From Luscinia megarhynchos (Eukaryota > Chordata > Aves > Passeriformes > Turdidae), in assembly GCA_034336665.1 (NCBI GenBank), contig CM067592.1:44421761-44485760 (forward strand): DNA of 64,000 nucleotides. Direction: 5' to 3'. Each line of letters starts with the position of its first letter. The stretch's first letter is position 1. The notes beneath the pieces were generated by a model, which made no database searches, was not told the origin of the DNA, and worked only from the letters and a program-made list of their open reading frames with translations. Both the position numbers and the translations under genes were made by a program. This document shows positions 37,989-49,616 of the stretch, in pieces.

Positions 37989-40900
37989 ATGGACAGAGTG
38001 TGTGCTGCTGCAGTGTGCACGGCTTTTTCCGTGGCTTATTCCGGGTATTTCCTCACCCACCTGGCACGTAGGTAGACGTTTTTGTTGGGTGGGGTATATG
38101 CAAACCAAAATGCCACGAAGAGGCCTTTGCTTGGGTAAAGCTGCTGTCACCAGCCCCAGCTGAGCAGGGGGTGTCTCTAGGCAGCGGGGCGTGGGCTGCA
38201 TTTGCAATGTAGCCTGCAGGGCTTCTGCTGCCCCATGCCATGGCATGGCCTGTGGCAGTGGAGTCTGGGATCTCCTCCGTTTGCTGGCTTACACAAGACA
38301 AGTTTCAAGACAGGAAGCTTGGGAAAGCTTGGCAGGAGTCCTTGTAAAAATTGTGTGCTGCTCTCCAGGCCTGGGGAGAAGCATTTTCTTGTCTGCATGC
38401 CGTCATCCCAGGATGTGTCTGTGGAACTTGACATTTGCTGTGTGTTAAAAGAGCCCTTCCCTCTGTGGTTAAATCATGGAATCATGTTGGAAAACGTCTC
38501 TGAAATCAACATTTCAGAAGAGTTCTTGGATGCTCCTGAGCCCAGGAGCTGTTCCCGTGCTGTGTCACAATAGAACTGCCACCATGGTTAAAGGGTTTTG
38601 GGTGAAGCTCTTCTGGGGAAACACTTTCAAAAAGCTTGTGACTGTTGATGCTTGCCATCTCTTCAGAAAACTGAAGTCCAGCAAAGGGAGGAGCTGTAGC
38701 TCCTGCTGGCTGGGGTGAGGCAGAAGCAATGACTGTTTCAGATCCACCTGGACTTTTTCGGTCTCAAGTTTTGGTGGCTTGACTGGCCAAAGAGGAAAAA
38801 AGGCAGACACAAGGCAGTACTTTGTGCTCTTGTCTTGCTTGCTGTGTGACACAAGGGTTGCTGCTGGAGGGATGTAGTGAAAGCAGAGTGTTCTGTCTTT
38901 GGGCTGAATTTTTGGTGGGCCTGCCCAGTGCAGGCAGCTTTCTCACAGCATCCACTTCTTTTTCCCTTGTGTGTTGCAGGACACATCGCCCGTGCCTGGA
39001 GAGAATCCGCTCCTTGGGTGAGTGGGAAAGGAGCCTTTGGCCTTGGTAGCATTGGAGCAAGTAGTTGTGGAGCAAGGCGTGAGCTGGGCGTGCTGCAGGC
39101 CAGTGCCAGCCTGCTTGGAAGAATGAAAGTACAGTCCAGGCTCTTTGCAGCAGCAGCAGCAGCGGCAGCGGCAGTAGAATGTGCAGGATCTGTGGCTTTT
39201 TTGTCCGGTTCCACTTCAGAGTTGTATAAGCAGAGGAAAGAGGGATTGCTCAGTGCTTGGAGCCATGATGGAATTTCTCCTATCCAAGAGAGTGCAGTCT
39301 GCTCTGAGTGGCCCATTTTACTTGAGGCTGCCAAACTTAGAATCCAGACGGTTTCTTCTTAGCACATGTGGCTCTAGAGCTGGATATAAAGCAGGTTGCC
39401 TGTCCCTCACATTGCTTTCTGTCTGCAGAGCCCAAAACCAACCTCTGAGCCTCATCTGGCTGCTTGTGCACCTGAAGAAGAGGCCAAAGGGCAGGAAGAT
39501 GCCCACCAAGCTGCAGCTGCTGCCACTGCAGGGCCTGAGCACCCAGCATCAGTAAGTTGCAGCTCTGGATAGCCCTGTGGCTGGAGGAAGGCAGAGCTGG
39601 AAGTTTCTGACCAGACAGCACCTGCTATGCATGGCTGAGGATGCTGAGGGCTGGGATCTTTCCAGCACTTGCAGAGTGCATCTCCCAGCCAGTGAGGCCT
39701 GGAAATGGGGTGTGGAACTTGGACATTTGGGCATCCATTTCCCACTGCTCTAACAGGGGCAGTGAATTTGTCTCAGCGAGAGCCAAGAGGTAGCATTGGG
39801 GTGTCTTTGGATGCTCCCGGGGTACAAGTGAGGCCCTTTGTGCCCAGTGGCTGAGCAGGCTCCCTGCCCGATGTGAGGGGAGCTGCACAAACATGCAGTT
39901 GCCAGCCTTGCAGGATCCCCAGGAGACACTATCTTCTGGAGGGACCTGGCCCTGTCCACGGAGCAGCTGTGGGTAGCTAAAGGAAGAGCTGAGATGCAGC
40001 GGGGCCTGTAGCTGAATACACGTGAGGTTCTGAAGGACAGGTTCTTTCCTGTCCCTCTTGCTGCTGTCTGCCCACAGAGCTCAGGGGCAGCGCCAGCACC
40101 TGCTCTGGCTGCCTCTGTAGCCGAGGAAGAGGCTGAAGAGGAGGAAGGTGCCCGTGAAGCTGCCCCTGCTGTCAGCCCACGGCCTGAGCAGCCAGCATCA
40201 GTAAGTGTCTGCCTTGCTTAGCAGTGCCTATGGTGTCATTTTGTGCATATGTAAAAGCAGCCTTTGGATTTTGAGCCTGGAGTTGGAGTAAAGGCAGCAA
40301 ATGCCGAGAGGTGAAGAGCCCTGGATGTGGCTGGCAGCATCTTCCTAGGGGCTTGCATTTGAGATGGGATTGCAGGGGAATCTGTGCCAGGCTCATTTCT
40401 CACCCAAATTCATTTCTTGTCCCAGAGCTCCAGCGCCTCTCTCGTGGCACCTGCACGAGCTGCAGCTGCAGGCTCTGAAGAAGCCTCCAGTCCCCAAGCT
40501 GGGAGCTCAAGCACGAGCAGCTCGTGCACCTGGAGCACAAGCAGCTCCTCTGGCAGCAGAGAGCAGCTGCGAGAGAGGACAGAGGACGAGTGGCTGGCCA
40601 TGCTGAGTATGTCCTTTGTGATCCCTGTCTGCTGGAGCAGGGCCTTGTGTGTGCGTGTGTCAGCACGAGCTGTCCCACCTCGTGCTGCTGCTCAGCTGAG
40701 TGTCGGTGCTGTGGCCCCACACAGGAGCTGCTGCTGTGCTTTGAGGTGCTGAAGGAGCAGCGGGGTGTTGCTGCTGCCTCAGAGGGCAGCCTGGCCTGCT
40801 TTGGCTTTGCCTGAGCTTGCCTGGGTGCAAAAGGCAAAGCAGAGCTTGTTTCTGGCTGGGCAGCAGGCTGTGACCTTGTGAATGCGTGGGCCTCAGGGAG

Positions 40901-43900
40901 CTGCTGTGGGGCCCAGCTCCTGTGGGCCACGGCCAAGGCCATCTTGAGAGCTGAGCCTGGCCTAAAGGCTGGGCCTCATTGCTAAGGCCCATTGCAGGAG
41001 CTCCTACCATCAGCTGCTGCTCTGGAAAGCCAGGAAGGCCTTGTTTAGGCCAAGTCCTGCTGTAAGCTGGAGATCGCGCCTCTGCGGGAAGAACTTTGCA
41101 CTGTTCTTCCGGTTCTGGAAAGGGCAGCTGTTGGTAAAAATTGGTTCCAGAACCCGAGGTGCCTTTGCTCTTTGCAAGGATTAAAGCTTTTGCTAAATGC
41201 CACTGAGTGTTCATTGCCAAGAACAGAAATGTTTTGTTTTTCTAGACAGCAATCACTACTCTTGGTGACAGTTTTCTGATCCCTGTCTCCCCTACTGTTT
41301 TCCCATGTGCTTAGATTTTAGTTCAGCCTTGTAGTTTTGTGCAGGCCATGTTTGCTGCAGAGCTGCTGGTCTTGCTGCTGTTGTTTGGGTGGTGCTGGTG
41401 GTGCAGCAATGGTGTTGTTGTTTCTGGACTGAGTGAGATGAACGGGCCCAGTGGGCCAGAGAGTGGGGCTGCCTCTCTGATCTGCTGCACGGTGGGATCT
41501 CTGTTTTGAAGTGAGCATCTTTCCTTTGCATTTTTACAGGGATGCTGGTGAGCAAAGGAGATCCAGAGGCTAAATATACAGACCTGGAAACCATTGGCAA
41601 AGGGTGAGTGCAGCCACAGGTCCTTCTTCAAAGGGAGGGGCTGTGTACTTTGCTGGGGTCACATCTCCCCAGAGTGACGTCAGGCAAGCTCCAAAGCTGT
41701 TCAGACACTGCGTTGAGATGCTGCCGTCTCTCAGTGCTGGTCAGCACTGACAGCTGTGGTCTGAAGGCATGGCAAAGACACCTGGATGGTGGCAATGTCT
41801 TTACTGCAGCAAAGAGCAGCACCTGGCAGATCTCCTGTCCCTCAAGCAACGTTTGCCGTTTGCCACTTTTTTTAGGAGAAATCATTTCTGTGTGTTCCAA
41901 AACAATACAGGTTATGTGGGAATGAAAGGAGGGAAAATCTTCATTGCCACCTAGGTCAAGAAAGCAACCGAGGGCTGTCAAGGAACAGCTCTCAGTAATA
42001 GTTCTTTCCAGTATTTTGCTGAAAACAGTTCCAGTGGTAAGGATGACCACCACCTAGTCTGGAAGCCAGAAGCAGAAATGAAAGGAGCTGCTCTCCTTTG
42101 TACCTGAGGTGGAAAACTTCAAAGCTTCAGGGGAAAGCCCAATGCCAATGCACTCTAGAAGAAAAGGCAACATCTGCCTTTGGCAGACTCCTCGTGGATC
42201 CTGTGGGGTTTAGGCATTTCCTGCAAAGAACCCACCAAGCTGTTCCCCTTTGAAAGCCCCTTCTGCTGACTTTAATTGGGATTGATTTACAACACTTCCT
42301 CTTGGTGGAGCCAAATATGCAAGACGTCATCTGAAAAGTGGAGTCCTTCCTGTGTCTGGTGTACCAAAGAGAAGCAGCTGGCCATGGCTCGGGACCCAGA
42401 ACGCAGCTGCCTGAGGATCCTCTGCTCTGAGTGCTTCTCCGTCTGTATGTGCACCAGTGGAGACCTTTGCCTGCTCTGCCGGGGGCTGCAGCTGTTGCTG
42501 GAGACTACTCTCCGTGTCAGCTGGAGAAGGGATCTGTTTCTGGAAGCTTTCCTCTGATGGCTCTTGCATGGCTTCAGGCTTCTCAGAAGGCCTGTGTGCT
42601 GCTGCCTGAGTTTGGCAGATCGACTCCAAGGAGAGGTGTCAGCATGCCCAACAGGCATGAGTGTGTCTGGAAAGATCCTACACGTGCACAGCTATAGAAA
42701 GGAAAAGGGGAAAAGGAGGCAGAGCACAATGTGTGGTGGTGCATTTGCTCTTTTGTCCCAGGGCTTTGTTTCCTGTTGGAGGGCAGTGTCTGGCACCTGC
42801 AGGGACTAAAGACCTTCTCCTTTCTCTGCTGCTGGTTTCTTTCTAGGGGTTTCGGCACTGTGTGCACGGCAGTGGAGACTGCCACAGGAGAAGAGGTAAG
42901 CGTCATCAGTGCTGCAGCTCCAGCAGCTCTCCAGTGCCCTCCCCTCTGCTGTGAGCTGTGCCTGAGCTTTGGGTCGCTGGTAGAGCTTTGCTGCAGAGGC
43001 AAAGGCAGTGCAGAGCAGAGTCTGCCTGCCAAATAGAGTGGGGACAGAGTTTGTCCTTCTCAGCTGCTGCCAGGAATGCAAAGAGGCCAAGCGGTGTTTT
43101 GCAGAGGAGGACATGCTAGGTGGCTCTCAGCACCAAGGTGGTGTCTTAGAGAATGGCACTGCTCTTTGGGGCTGCAGCTCAGCGTTCCCAAGTTCTCATT
43201 TCTGGTTGCTAGCAAATCCATGGGAATTGTGCTGGTAGTTGCTCAGCCACCTGCAGTGCTGCCCTTGGGAGCTGTGCTTAGAGAGAGAGGTCTGCAAGGA
43301 ATCTCTCAAGGGCCTAAGCCCTGCTCAGAGCCTGGCATGTGTCACAAGAGGTTCAAGGCTTGGGTTTGTTTTTTTTCTTGCAGTCAGGCAGGAATTTTAA
43401 GTGTCAGTGTTGTACAGAAAAGTGTTTTAGTGGAGCAAAATGAAACTTCCTAAAGCAACAAAATGCAGGGATTGTCTCTTTTGGATGTGTCCTCTATGAT
43501 GTGGTCATCATCGGGGCATTTATTCCATATGGTCTGTAGGGTTATATTTCTTAGGGCAGATAATGGTTAGGAGGTTTCTAGGGTGGCATTTTATCTGTCA
43601 TGTCTGTAGGAGTTTGCTTTGTTGTTGTGAACTGGGCTGCTGGAGCAATGATCAACCCTCCATGTTCCCTATGTGGTCCTGTGCCAGATTTCTTTGGTTC
43701 ATGGTTTCCATGTCATTTTAGGTGGCCATTAAGAAAATTAGTCTCCTGCAAGAGAGCAGCAACGAGCTGTGCGTGAAGGAAATCCAGGTCATGCGGGACA
43801 ATAAGAACAGCAACCTTGTGAGCTATATAGACAGGTGAGTGGTTCTGATCTTCTGCTGTGAAGGGTCACTCTCCTCCTGCAATCCAGAGCTTCAACCACT

Positions 43901-46900
43901 CTTCTGGTTGCTGGCAGAGGGTGGAGCTGTTAATTCCTTTTTCTGGGCTGATCTACGGCATCTTGGGAGCAGATAGTCTTGGAGTTGCATTAATCTTTCC
44001 TGGCGTACCTAGTTGGAAGTGTGCTGTCAAAGACCAGGACTGGGCCAACAGCGGAGTTTTACTCAGCTTTACAGAACGAACAGCCACAAGGTTACTACTT
44101 CAACGTGCTCCCTCTATGTTTTCTTGTTTGGCTTGGGGTTTGATTTCCTTTTCCCCGAGGTTCTTAAGTGCTAACAAATCACTTTAGACTCTATTTTGCT
44201 CTGTAGCATTGGTGTGGAGAGCCAGTAGACTTTTATACTGCACAGAGTTCAAGTCCTGTAGAGCCTAGTGAATGACTATTATCTTCCTTCTGTCTTCCTT
44301 GGAGAGAGACACAGAAACAGGAATCCATCAGGTCATGCAGGTGCACGCATTCATCTCCAGGCTGTTGTTTCCTCCTTTCAGCTACCTGGTGCACGAGGAA
44401 CTCTGGCTCGTGATGGAGTACATGGACGGAGGTTCCTTACACGATGTCATCAGGGAGACCAGGATGGCAGAAGGAGAGATTGCAGTCGTCTCTCGGGAGG
44501 TGAGGGACGGCGCTTGTGCTTCCCGTGCCTTGGGTGGGATGGGTGGTAAGGAGAGGATTGATTTCACCTTCCGAGCTTCCTTTCTGCCTTTCTCTTATGA
44601 CTGCCAGGAGCAAGAGCCTCTGAAGTGCCTGCCAATGTGCAGGCCCTTCTTCTAGTGTGTTTGTTTGTGTTTGCCACTCCAAACACTTGTCTGGAGCCTG
44701 TGTGTACTGCATTCCATCCCAGTAAGACCAAATGTGTTGGCGGCACAATGTCAACTGAGTGGCAAAGATAAAGAGATACTCGCAGGACTCTCACAGAGCT
44801 CAGCCTCAAAGGAGAGCCTTGCACCCAAAGTGGGATTTGCACAAGTATCCACTCTCATCTGGCTGGGGAGAGCACTGCCACTTCAGCACTGCTCCTTCAG
44901 TCTGTGGTTGCGGAGCACTGGTCAGAGGAAATAATTGCATCTTCTCTTTCACGAATGAATACACACTCAATTAGAAAGGCAATGCTGTCCTCATGTCCTC
45001 TAGAGCAGCAGGATCTTGCTCTTACCAGCAGCCTTTCCTGTCATGGCTCACCACTGCCCAGCAAGTCAGTCTTGCAGATGTGCCACTTCCCTGCTTGTGG
45101 GATGCAATCAGATGAGGGACTCCTAGGCTCACGTTTCTTTTTCCTCCCTCAGTGCCTGCAAGGCCTGGATTTCCTTCACTCCAAGCAAGTCATCCACCGG
45201 GACATCAAAAGCCACAACATTCTCCTGAGCTTGGACGGATGTGTCAAGTTGGGTGGGTGGTGCTGGCCAGGCCCAGCCGTGGTGGGGGTGCCTTTGAGTG
45301 ACTGCCAGTTCCCCAGGAGTGGCACCTGTGGCAGTGCTGACTGCCCTGCTGCAAGGGCAGAGCACAGCCACAAGGTGCAGGGCGGTGTGGCTGGGAAGGA
45401 GGAGCGAGGAAGGGCTTTGGCTTGTGTCTGTCCCTTCCCAAGCAGGGCAGTTTCAGACTCGTGCTTCAGGGGACTAAAAGCCACTGTGTGAAACTGGGGG
45501 CTTTTGCTGAGTGGCCAATCCCATATTCCCTCAGCTGCAGGCCTAAGGAAGGCCAGCATGGCCCCTTTTGCAGCTGGACTGCCCACGGCCTTCTTGGACA
45601 TTGGTAGAGTGGGGAATTCTTCTGTTTGTTTTCCTGATTCACGCTGGCTTGATCACAGTGGTTTTTCTCTCCTCAGCTGATTTTGGGCTCGCTGCTCAGC
45701 TCACGGCTGAGCAGAGCAAACGGAGATCAGCTGTCGGGACTACTTACTGGATGGCGCCAGAGATTTTCACCAGGAAGCCCTATGGCCCCAAAGTGGACAT
45801 CTGGTCCTTTGGCATCGTGGGCATCGAGATGGTGGAAGGAGCGCCTCCTTACCTGATGAAAACCTCCCGCACGGTGCGCTGCAACTTCTCTCACACCCTC
45901 CTGCCACTCTAACAAAATCTGCCCCCATTCTTCTGCCTGGGAAGCTTGCTAACACCTGGAGACCATGGGGTCTGGGCTGCATAGTCTCTTTTGCTCCTTG
46001 CCTTGTTTTATACCCTTGCCATGGAAATATGAACAGCCCAAAAAATGGTGATGCCCTTTGCCTGATGGAACCTTTGCCTTAGGGGAGCAGTGAGAAGTGC
46101 TGAGCTGCAATTTTTGGTGTAATCCTTGGAAATAGTAGAGTTCAACCAAAGTCCCTCTACTAAATGGACTGTAGGGGTGGTGTCAGTCCTGAGAGAAGCA
46201 AAGGGTGCTTTGCCTGATGGAGTTGCTCCTAATTCCATCAGGCAATGAAATCAAGGGTCAAGGCAGGAGCCTTTGCACATTGGGCTGGCTGGGCTTGCCT
46301 CTGGCTTTGGGTTCTGTTGGTTGGGCTAGGAAAGGCATGTGCCACCCTCTGGCAGGGAGGAAAGCGCCACTGGAGAGTGGAGCTTGCCCAGTGGGCTGTG
46401 GGTGAGCAGTTGTGTGGGTGAAGGAGACAGGTGCAGTGTGACGTTGCCTTCTGCTCCAGGTTGGACAGCTGATCAGCACCGGGGGCACCCCGAAGCTGCA
46501 GAACCCCAGGCAGCAGTCCCCTTGGCTGCGAGACTTTCTGCGCTGCTGCCTGCAGCCAGACGAGGACAGGCGCTGGTCTGCCCAGGAACTTCTGCAGGTA
46601 AAAGGCAGAGCGGCCGCGGGGTGCGCCAGCTGCCCGCTGCCAGGGGCTCCTCCTGGGCTCGAGTCCAAGGCCTCAGATGGGCCCTGCTCCTAAGAATCTC
46701 CAGTCTGGGGCTTTTCAAAGGAAAAGCAAGGAGAATCCTGGCCTGCGATTGGCTTGGAAGGAGCCTTTCAAGGTCACCTAGACCAAATCTCCTTCAGCTG
46801 AAGACATCTGGCTTCATGCCTTTGTGGGATTGTGAGCCATGGTTGCCTGTGGTAGCAGGGTCCTGGACGTGGAGACAGAGGTGCACAGCATGCCCTCGTT

Positions 46901-47075
46901 TCTGTCTCCTTCTGGTAGCAAATGAAAAGCTGTTTCAACCTGTGAGGAAAGTAGATGTTCATGTCTTCTTTTTCTCTTTGGGCAGCATCCGTTTGTAACC
47001 TCAGCCAAGCCGACCTCCAGCCTGACGCCTCTGATCATGGCAGCGCAGCAGTTCATGGCTGACAGCAGATACTAG
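37989..47075 (+). CDS. PAK3L: PAK3-like serine/threonine kinase, copy B (13 coding exons)
   Basis: Exons: 37989-38067, 38980-39017, 39429-39551, 40078-40200, 40426-40606, 41540-41603, 42847-42895, 43722-43834, 44382-44499, 45153-45252, 45677-45873, 46460-46597, 46986-47075. Every exon has the same length as in copy A (1413 nt, 470 aa), with all GT-AG junctions intact. The first donor is GTAGGT instead of GTAAGT, slightly weaker. Comparing A with B by eye, the protein changes are S58A, V127L, T183M, K262E and K469R, with about four synonymous changes. The catalytic residues K223, E239, D313, D331 and APE are all kept. The activation-loop residue equivalent to PAK1 Thr423 is Ser347 in both copies, and the usual GTPYW reads GTTYW. 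Nothing suggests a pseudogene. As in copy A, the start codon is the least certain part. Confidence 0.88.
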
Positions 47076-47205
47076 CCCTGGAAGAGGCCATTGTTGTTTG
47101 TTGCAGTTTGTAGTTTCTAGTTTGTAGTTTGTAGTTTGTAGTTTCTAGTTTGGAGCTTGTTTAGATAGATAGTCAAAATAAATACCATAAAGCCTTCACT
47201 GTGTT
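47076..47205 (+). other. 3' UTR of kinase copy B with poly(A) signal
   Basis: The GTAGTTT-type heptamer repeat (about 47100-47154) and AATAAA at 47177-47182 repeat the copy-A arrangement. The end is estimated. Confidence 0.7.
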
Positions 47206-47346
47206 GGAAGCTTCCCTTTGTTCTCACCCTATGAACAAGCTCTAAATTTGCTTCTTAATGCTCCGGGATTTCTATACCATGAGCAGATACACGGATGGGC
47301 ACAGTTTGTGGCACAGTTTGGAAGTTGGGAGTCCTCTTGTTCCTTC

Positions 47347-47446
47347 NNNNNNNNNNNNNNNNNNNNNNNNNNNNNNNNNNNNNNNNNNNNNNNNNNNNNN
47401 NNNNNNNNNNNNNNNNNNNNNNNNNNNNNNNNNNNNNNNNNNNNNN
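47347..47446. other. Assembly gap (100 N)
   Basis: Exactly 100 N, a common placeholder for a gap of unknown size. In unit A the bases flanking the gap (TCCTTC on the left at 36120, GTGGCTTCTG on the right at 36754) are about 630 bp apart. At least that much, or whole extra units, may be missing. Confidence 1.
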
Positions 47447-47606
47447 GTGGCTTCTGCATTCCCTATGCAACTGAACTGTTCTCCACCTTTGATCTTTCCA
47501 GCTTTTACACTTGCATTTCCCTGCCCAGTCCATCCTGCTGGTGGGACATTGAGCGAGAATGGCTGTGTGGTGGTTGCTTACTTGCTGGGGTTAAACCACA
47601 ACACAC
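47447..47606 (+). mobile_element. 3' part of an ERV LTR at the right edge of the array
   Basis: It matches the 3' part of the remnants at 25.1-25.3 and 36.75-36.91 kb (GCATTCCCTATGCAA, TTTCCAGCTTTTACAC, TTAAACCACAACA) but with many differences. It may be a separate insertion, or belong to a diverged unit hidden in the gap. After it the sequence is unlike the start of a kinase unit, so the array ends here. Confidence 0.6.
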
Positions 47607-47891
47607 AGCCACAGCTTCCTCATCTATGGAAATCAATCTATTGGTCCTGGAGATTTGTTTGGAGTGTAGAGGAGCTCTGAAGCTGATCTGCAAGTGTTAC
47701 TTTAAGCAATCCATAACCAGAGCAGCTGCCTGCCAATGACAGGTAGGGATTTCTTTGAAAAACTGTTTTTCTGTTCAAAACCTTTTTTTTTTTCTTTGAG
47801 CCCTAAAGTGAACATTTGAATCCAGAGGAGATGAAATCTGATCTGTTTTTAGCATGCTGAGTGAAATGCTACATCAGTATGTACTGACATA

Positions 47892-48165
47892 GGATCATTG
47901 AACCATAGAATCATAGGATCATAGAATCATTTGTGTTTGAACCCCTCTGCCATGGGCAGAGACACCTTGTTCTAGACCAGATTGCTCAGAGCACCATCCA
48001 ACCTGGCTTTGAACTCTTTCAGGGATAGGGCATCTACAGCTTCTATGGGAAACCTGTCCCAGTGTCTCACCACTCTCACAGTAAAGAATTTCTTTCCAAC
48101 ATCTACTTTAATGCTCCTCTTGTAGTTTAAAAGCTGTCTCCCCCTTTTTTTTACCACAATTTGCC
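47892..48165 (-). mobile_element. CR1-type LINE 3' fragment
   Basis: On the minus strand 47972-48172 encodes the C-terminal end of CR1 ORF2, including KKFFTVRVVRHWDR and FKARLDGALSNLV. The plus strand starts with the AGAATCATAGGATCATAGAA repeat that marks the 3' terminus of CR1. It is a heavily 5'-truncated copy of less than 300 bp. Confidence 0.9.
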
Positions 48166-49564
48166 CTACCACAATGCTGTACTATATATTTCAGAAATCT
48201 CTACCTGAAATGCCATTAAGACGATTTTTTTCTCTTGTCAATTTCACAAAATATTAAAAGGAATTTTTTTTCCTTTTCCTTTTGTTTGTCATGATTTTTC
48301 TCAATGAAAAAGGTCTTTTCGTTCCTTTTTTTGACATGAAATTTCAGTAGGAAAAACACCTCAGTGTTATTTGTTGACAAAAATAGCTGAATATATAGCT
48401 TTAACCTGGATATTTAGATTTCTAAGGGTTCCTTCCAATTTTTATGGTCTGTTCATGAATGTTAAGAATAAATGGGGCTTGAGAAATTTGGAATGCAAGG
48501 TCATGTGCCTGAAAGCCAAGAACATCACAGATACGATCTTCAAATTTATTTTGATTAGAACTCGCTGTACTGTGTCATGTATACTTCCCCTTTCTGGATG
48601 TTGTATATGTTCTACAAACATGCAAATTATTTCAATAAAAGTAATTTTCTATATGACGAAGTAGATACTCCGAAAGGCACAGTACCATATTCCTGTACTT
48701 GGTCTGGAATTTAGATCCTGTTTTCTCTGATAAATGGATTTAAAAATCCAAGAAGATAAAATGTCTCTATGAGCTAAGAATGCATTCTGAAAATCAAAAA
48801 CGTTGAATTTTCTTTTTTTTTTTCCCAATAATATCTCTTTTTAATCTTGCCATCAGAATGAATGCATAGTTTTTTTGCTACCATTCAGTTTTGCTTTTTT
48901 TTTTTTTCCCCAAACACATTTTTTTCCTTCAGTCAGACAAGTCTATCTGGTCTGTGTCAAAACTATGTTTTCCTCAGGAAGATCTTCTTCAGTTTCTTCC
49001 ATTAAATTAAAATCTATAGGAGCAGTGTGCTGACAGCCTGTGTAACAACTCAGAAGCTTCTGTTCACAAAATAAATTCTCTACGTGTTGAAGAACTACTG
49101 AACTTCCTTTTCCAAAATTGTGTCTGTGACACGATCAACATATTCTAAATATTAAAATAACCATGCCATGATTAGGATTTGGAGTGCTAATAATGATCAT
49201 GATTATCATCATAAAGTTTTTTTACTCATATTTAATCAGCTAGCAATCCTGACATTTTGCTTTGTTATATGAAAGGTGGGTTTTTCAAGTCATTGAGATT
49301 ACTAGATTCATTTATACGCTAGATATTAACAAGGAGTAATAAATATGCTAATAATTTATCAGGGAAACTGAATTCTCTGTTATTGGAAGTCAACATTAAG
49401 CAGCTTTTGAAAGCACTTGGGACACAGCCACTCCTTCAACCTTACACTGAAACTTGGAGTTTTGTCTGTGTCATGTCCTTTCTCCTTCAGTCTGCCATTA
49501 AGAAAATAAAAAAACCCAAACCTATAAACCCTTGTTTAGCATCCAATTCCAAACTGGGTATGTA

Positions 49565-49616
49565 ATTCTGGAAAACCTTTCAGCCAGAGGATTCTGGAAA
49601 ACCTTTCAGCCAGAGG
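49565..49616. repeat. Perfect 26-bp tandem duplication
   Basis: The 26-bp unit starting ATTCTGGAAAACC and ending CAGCCAGAGG occurs twice, head to tail without mismatch. It is probably a recent local slippage or duplication event. Confidence 0.95.

Larger units (their letters stand above)
36910..47346 (+). repeat. Tandem unit B
   Basis: This is the second copy of the unit, collinear with unit A and identical over long stretches of exon and intron, but without the 25641-26057 LTR. Its right end runs into the N gap. A markedly diverged patch lies in intron 8 (about 43870-44250, against 32650-33015 in unit A). Confidence 0.92.

Noticed and set aside
25276..47346. Processed (retro)pseudogene origin of the kinase copies
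   Set aside because: Both copies keep 12 introns at consistent phases, so the duplication was at DNA level.
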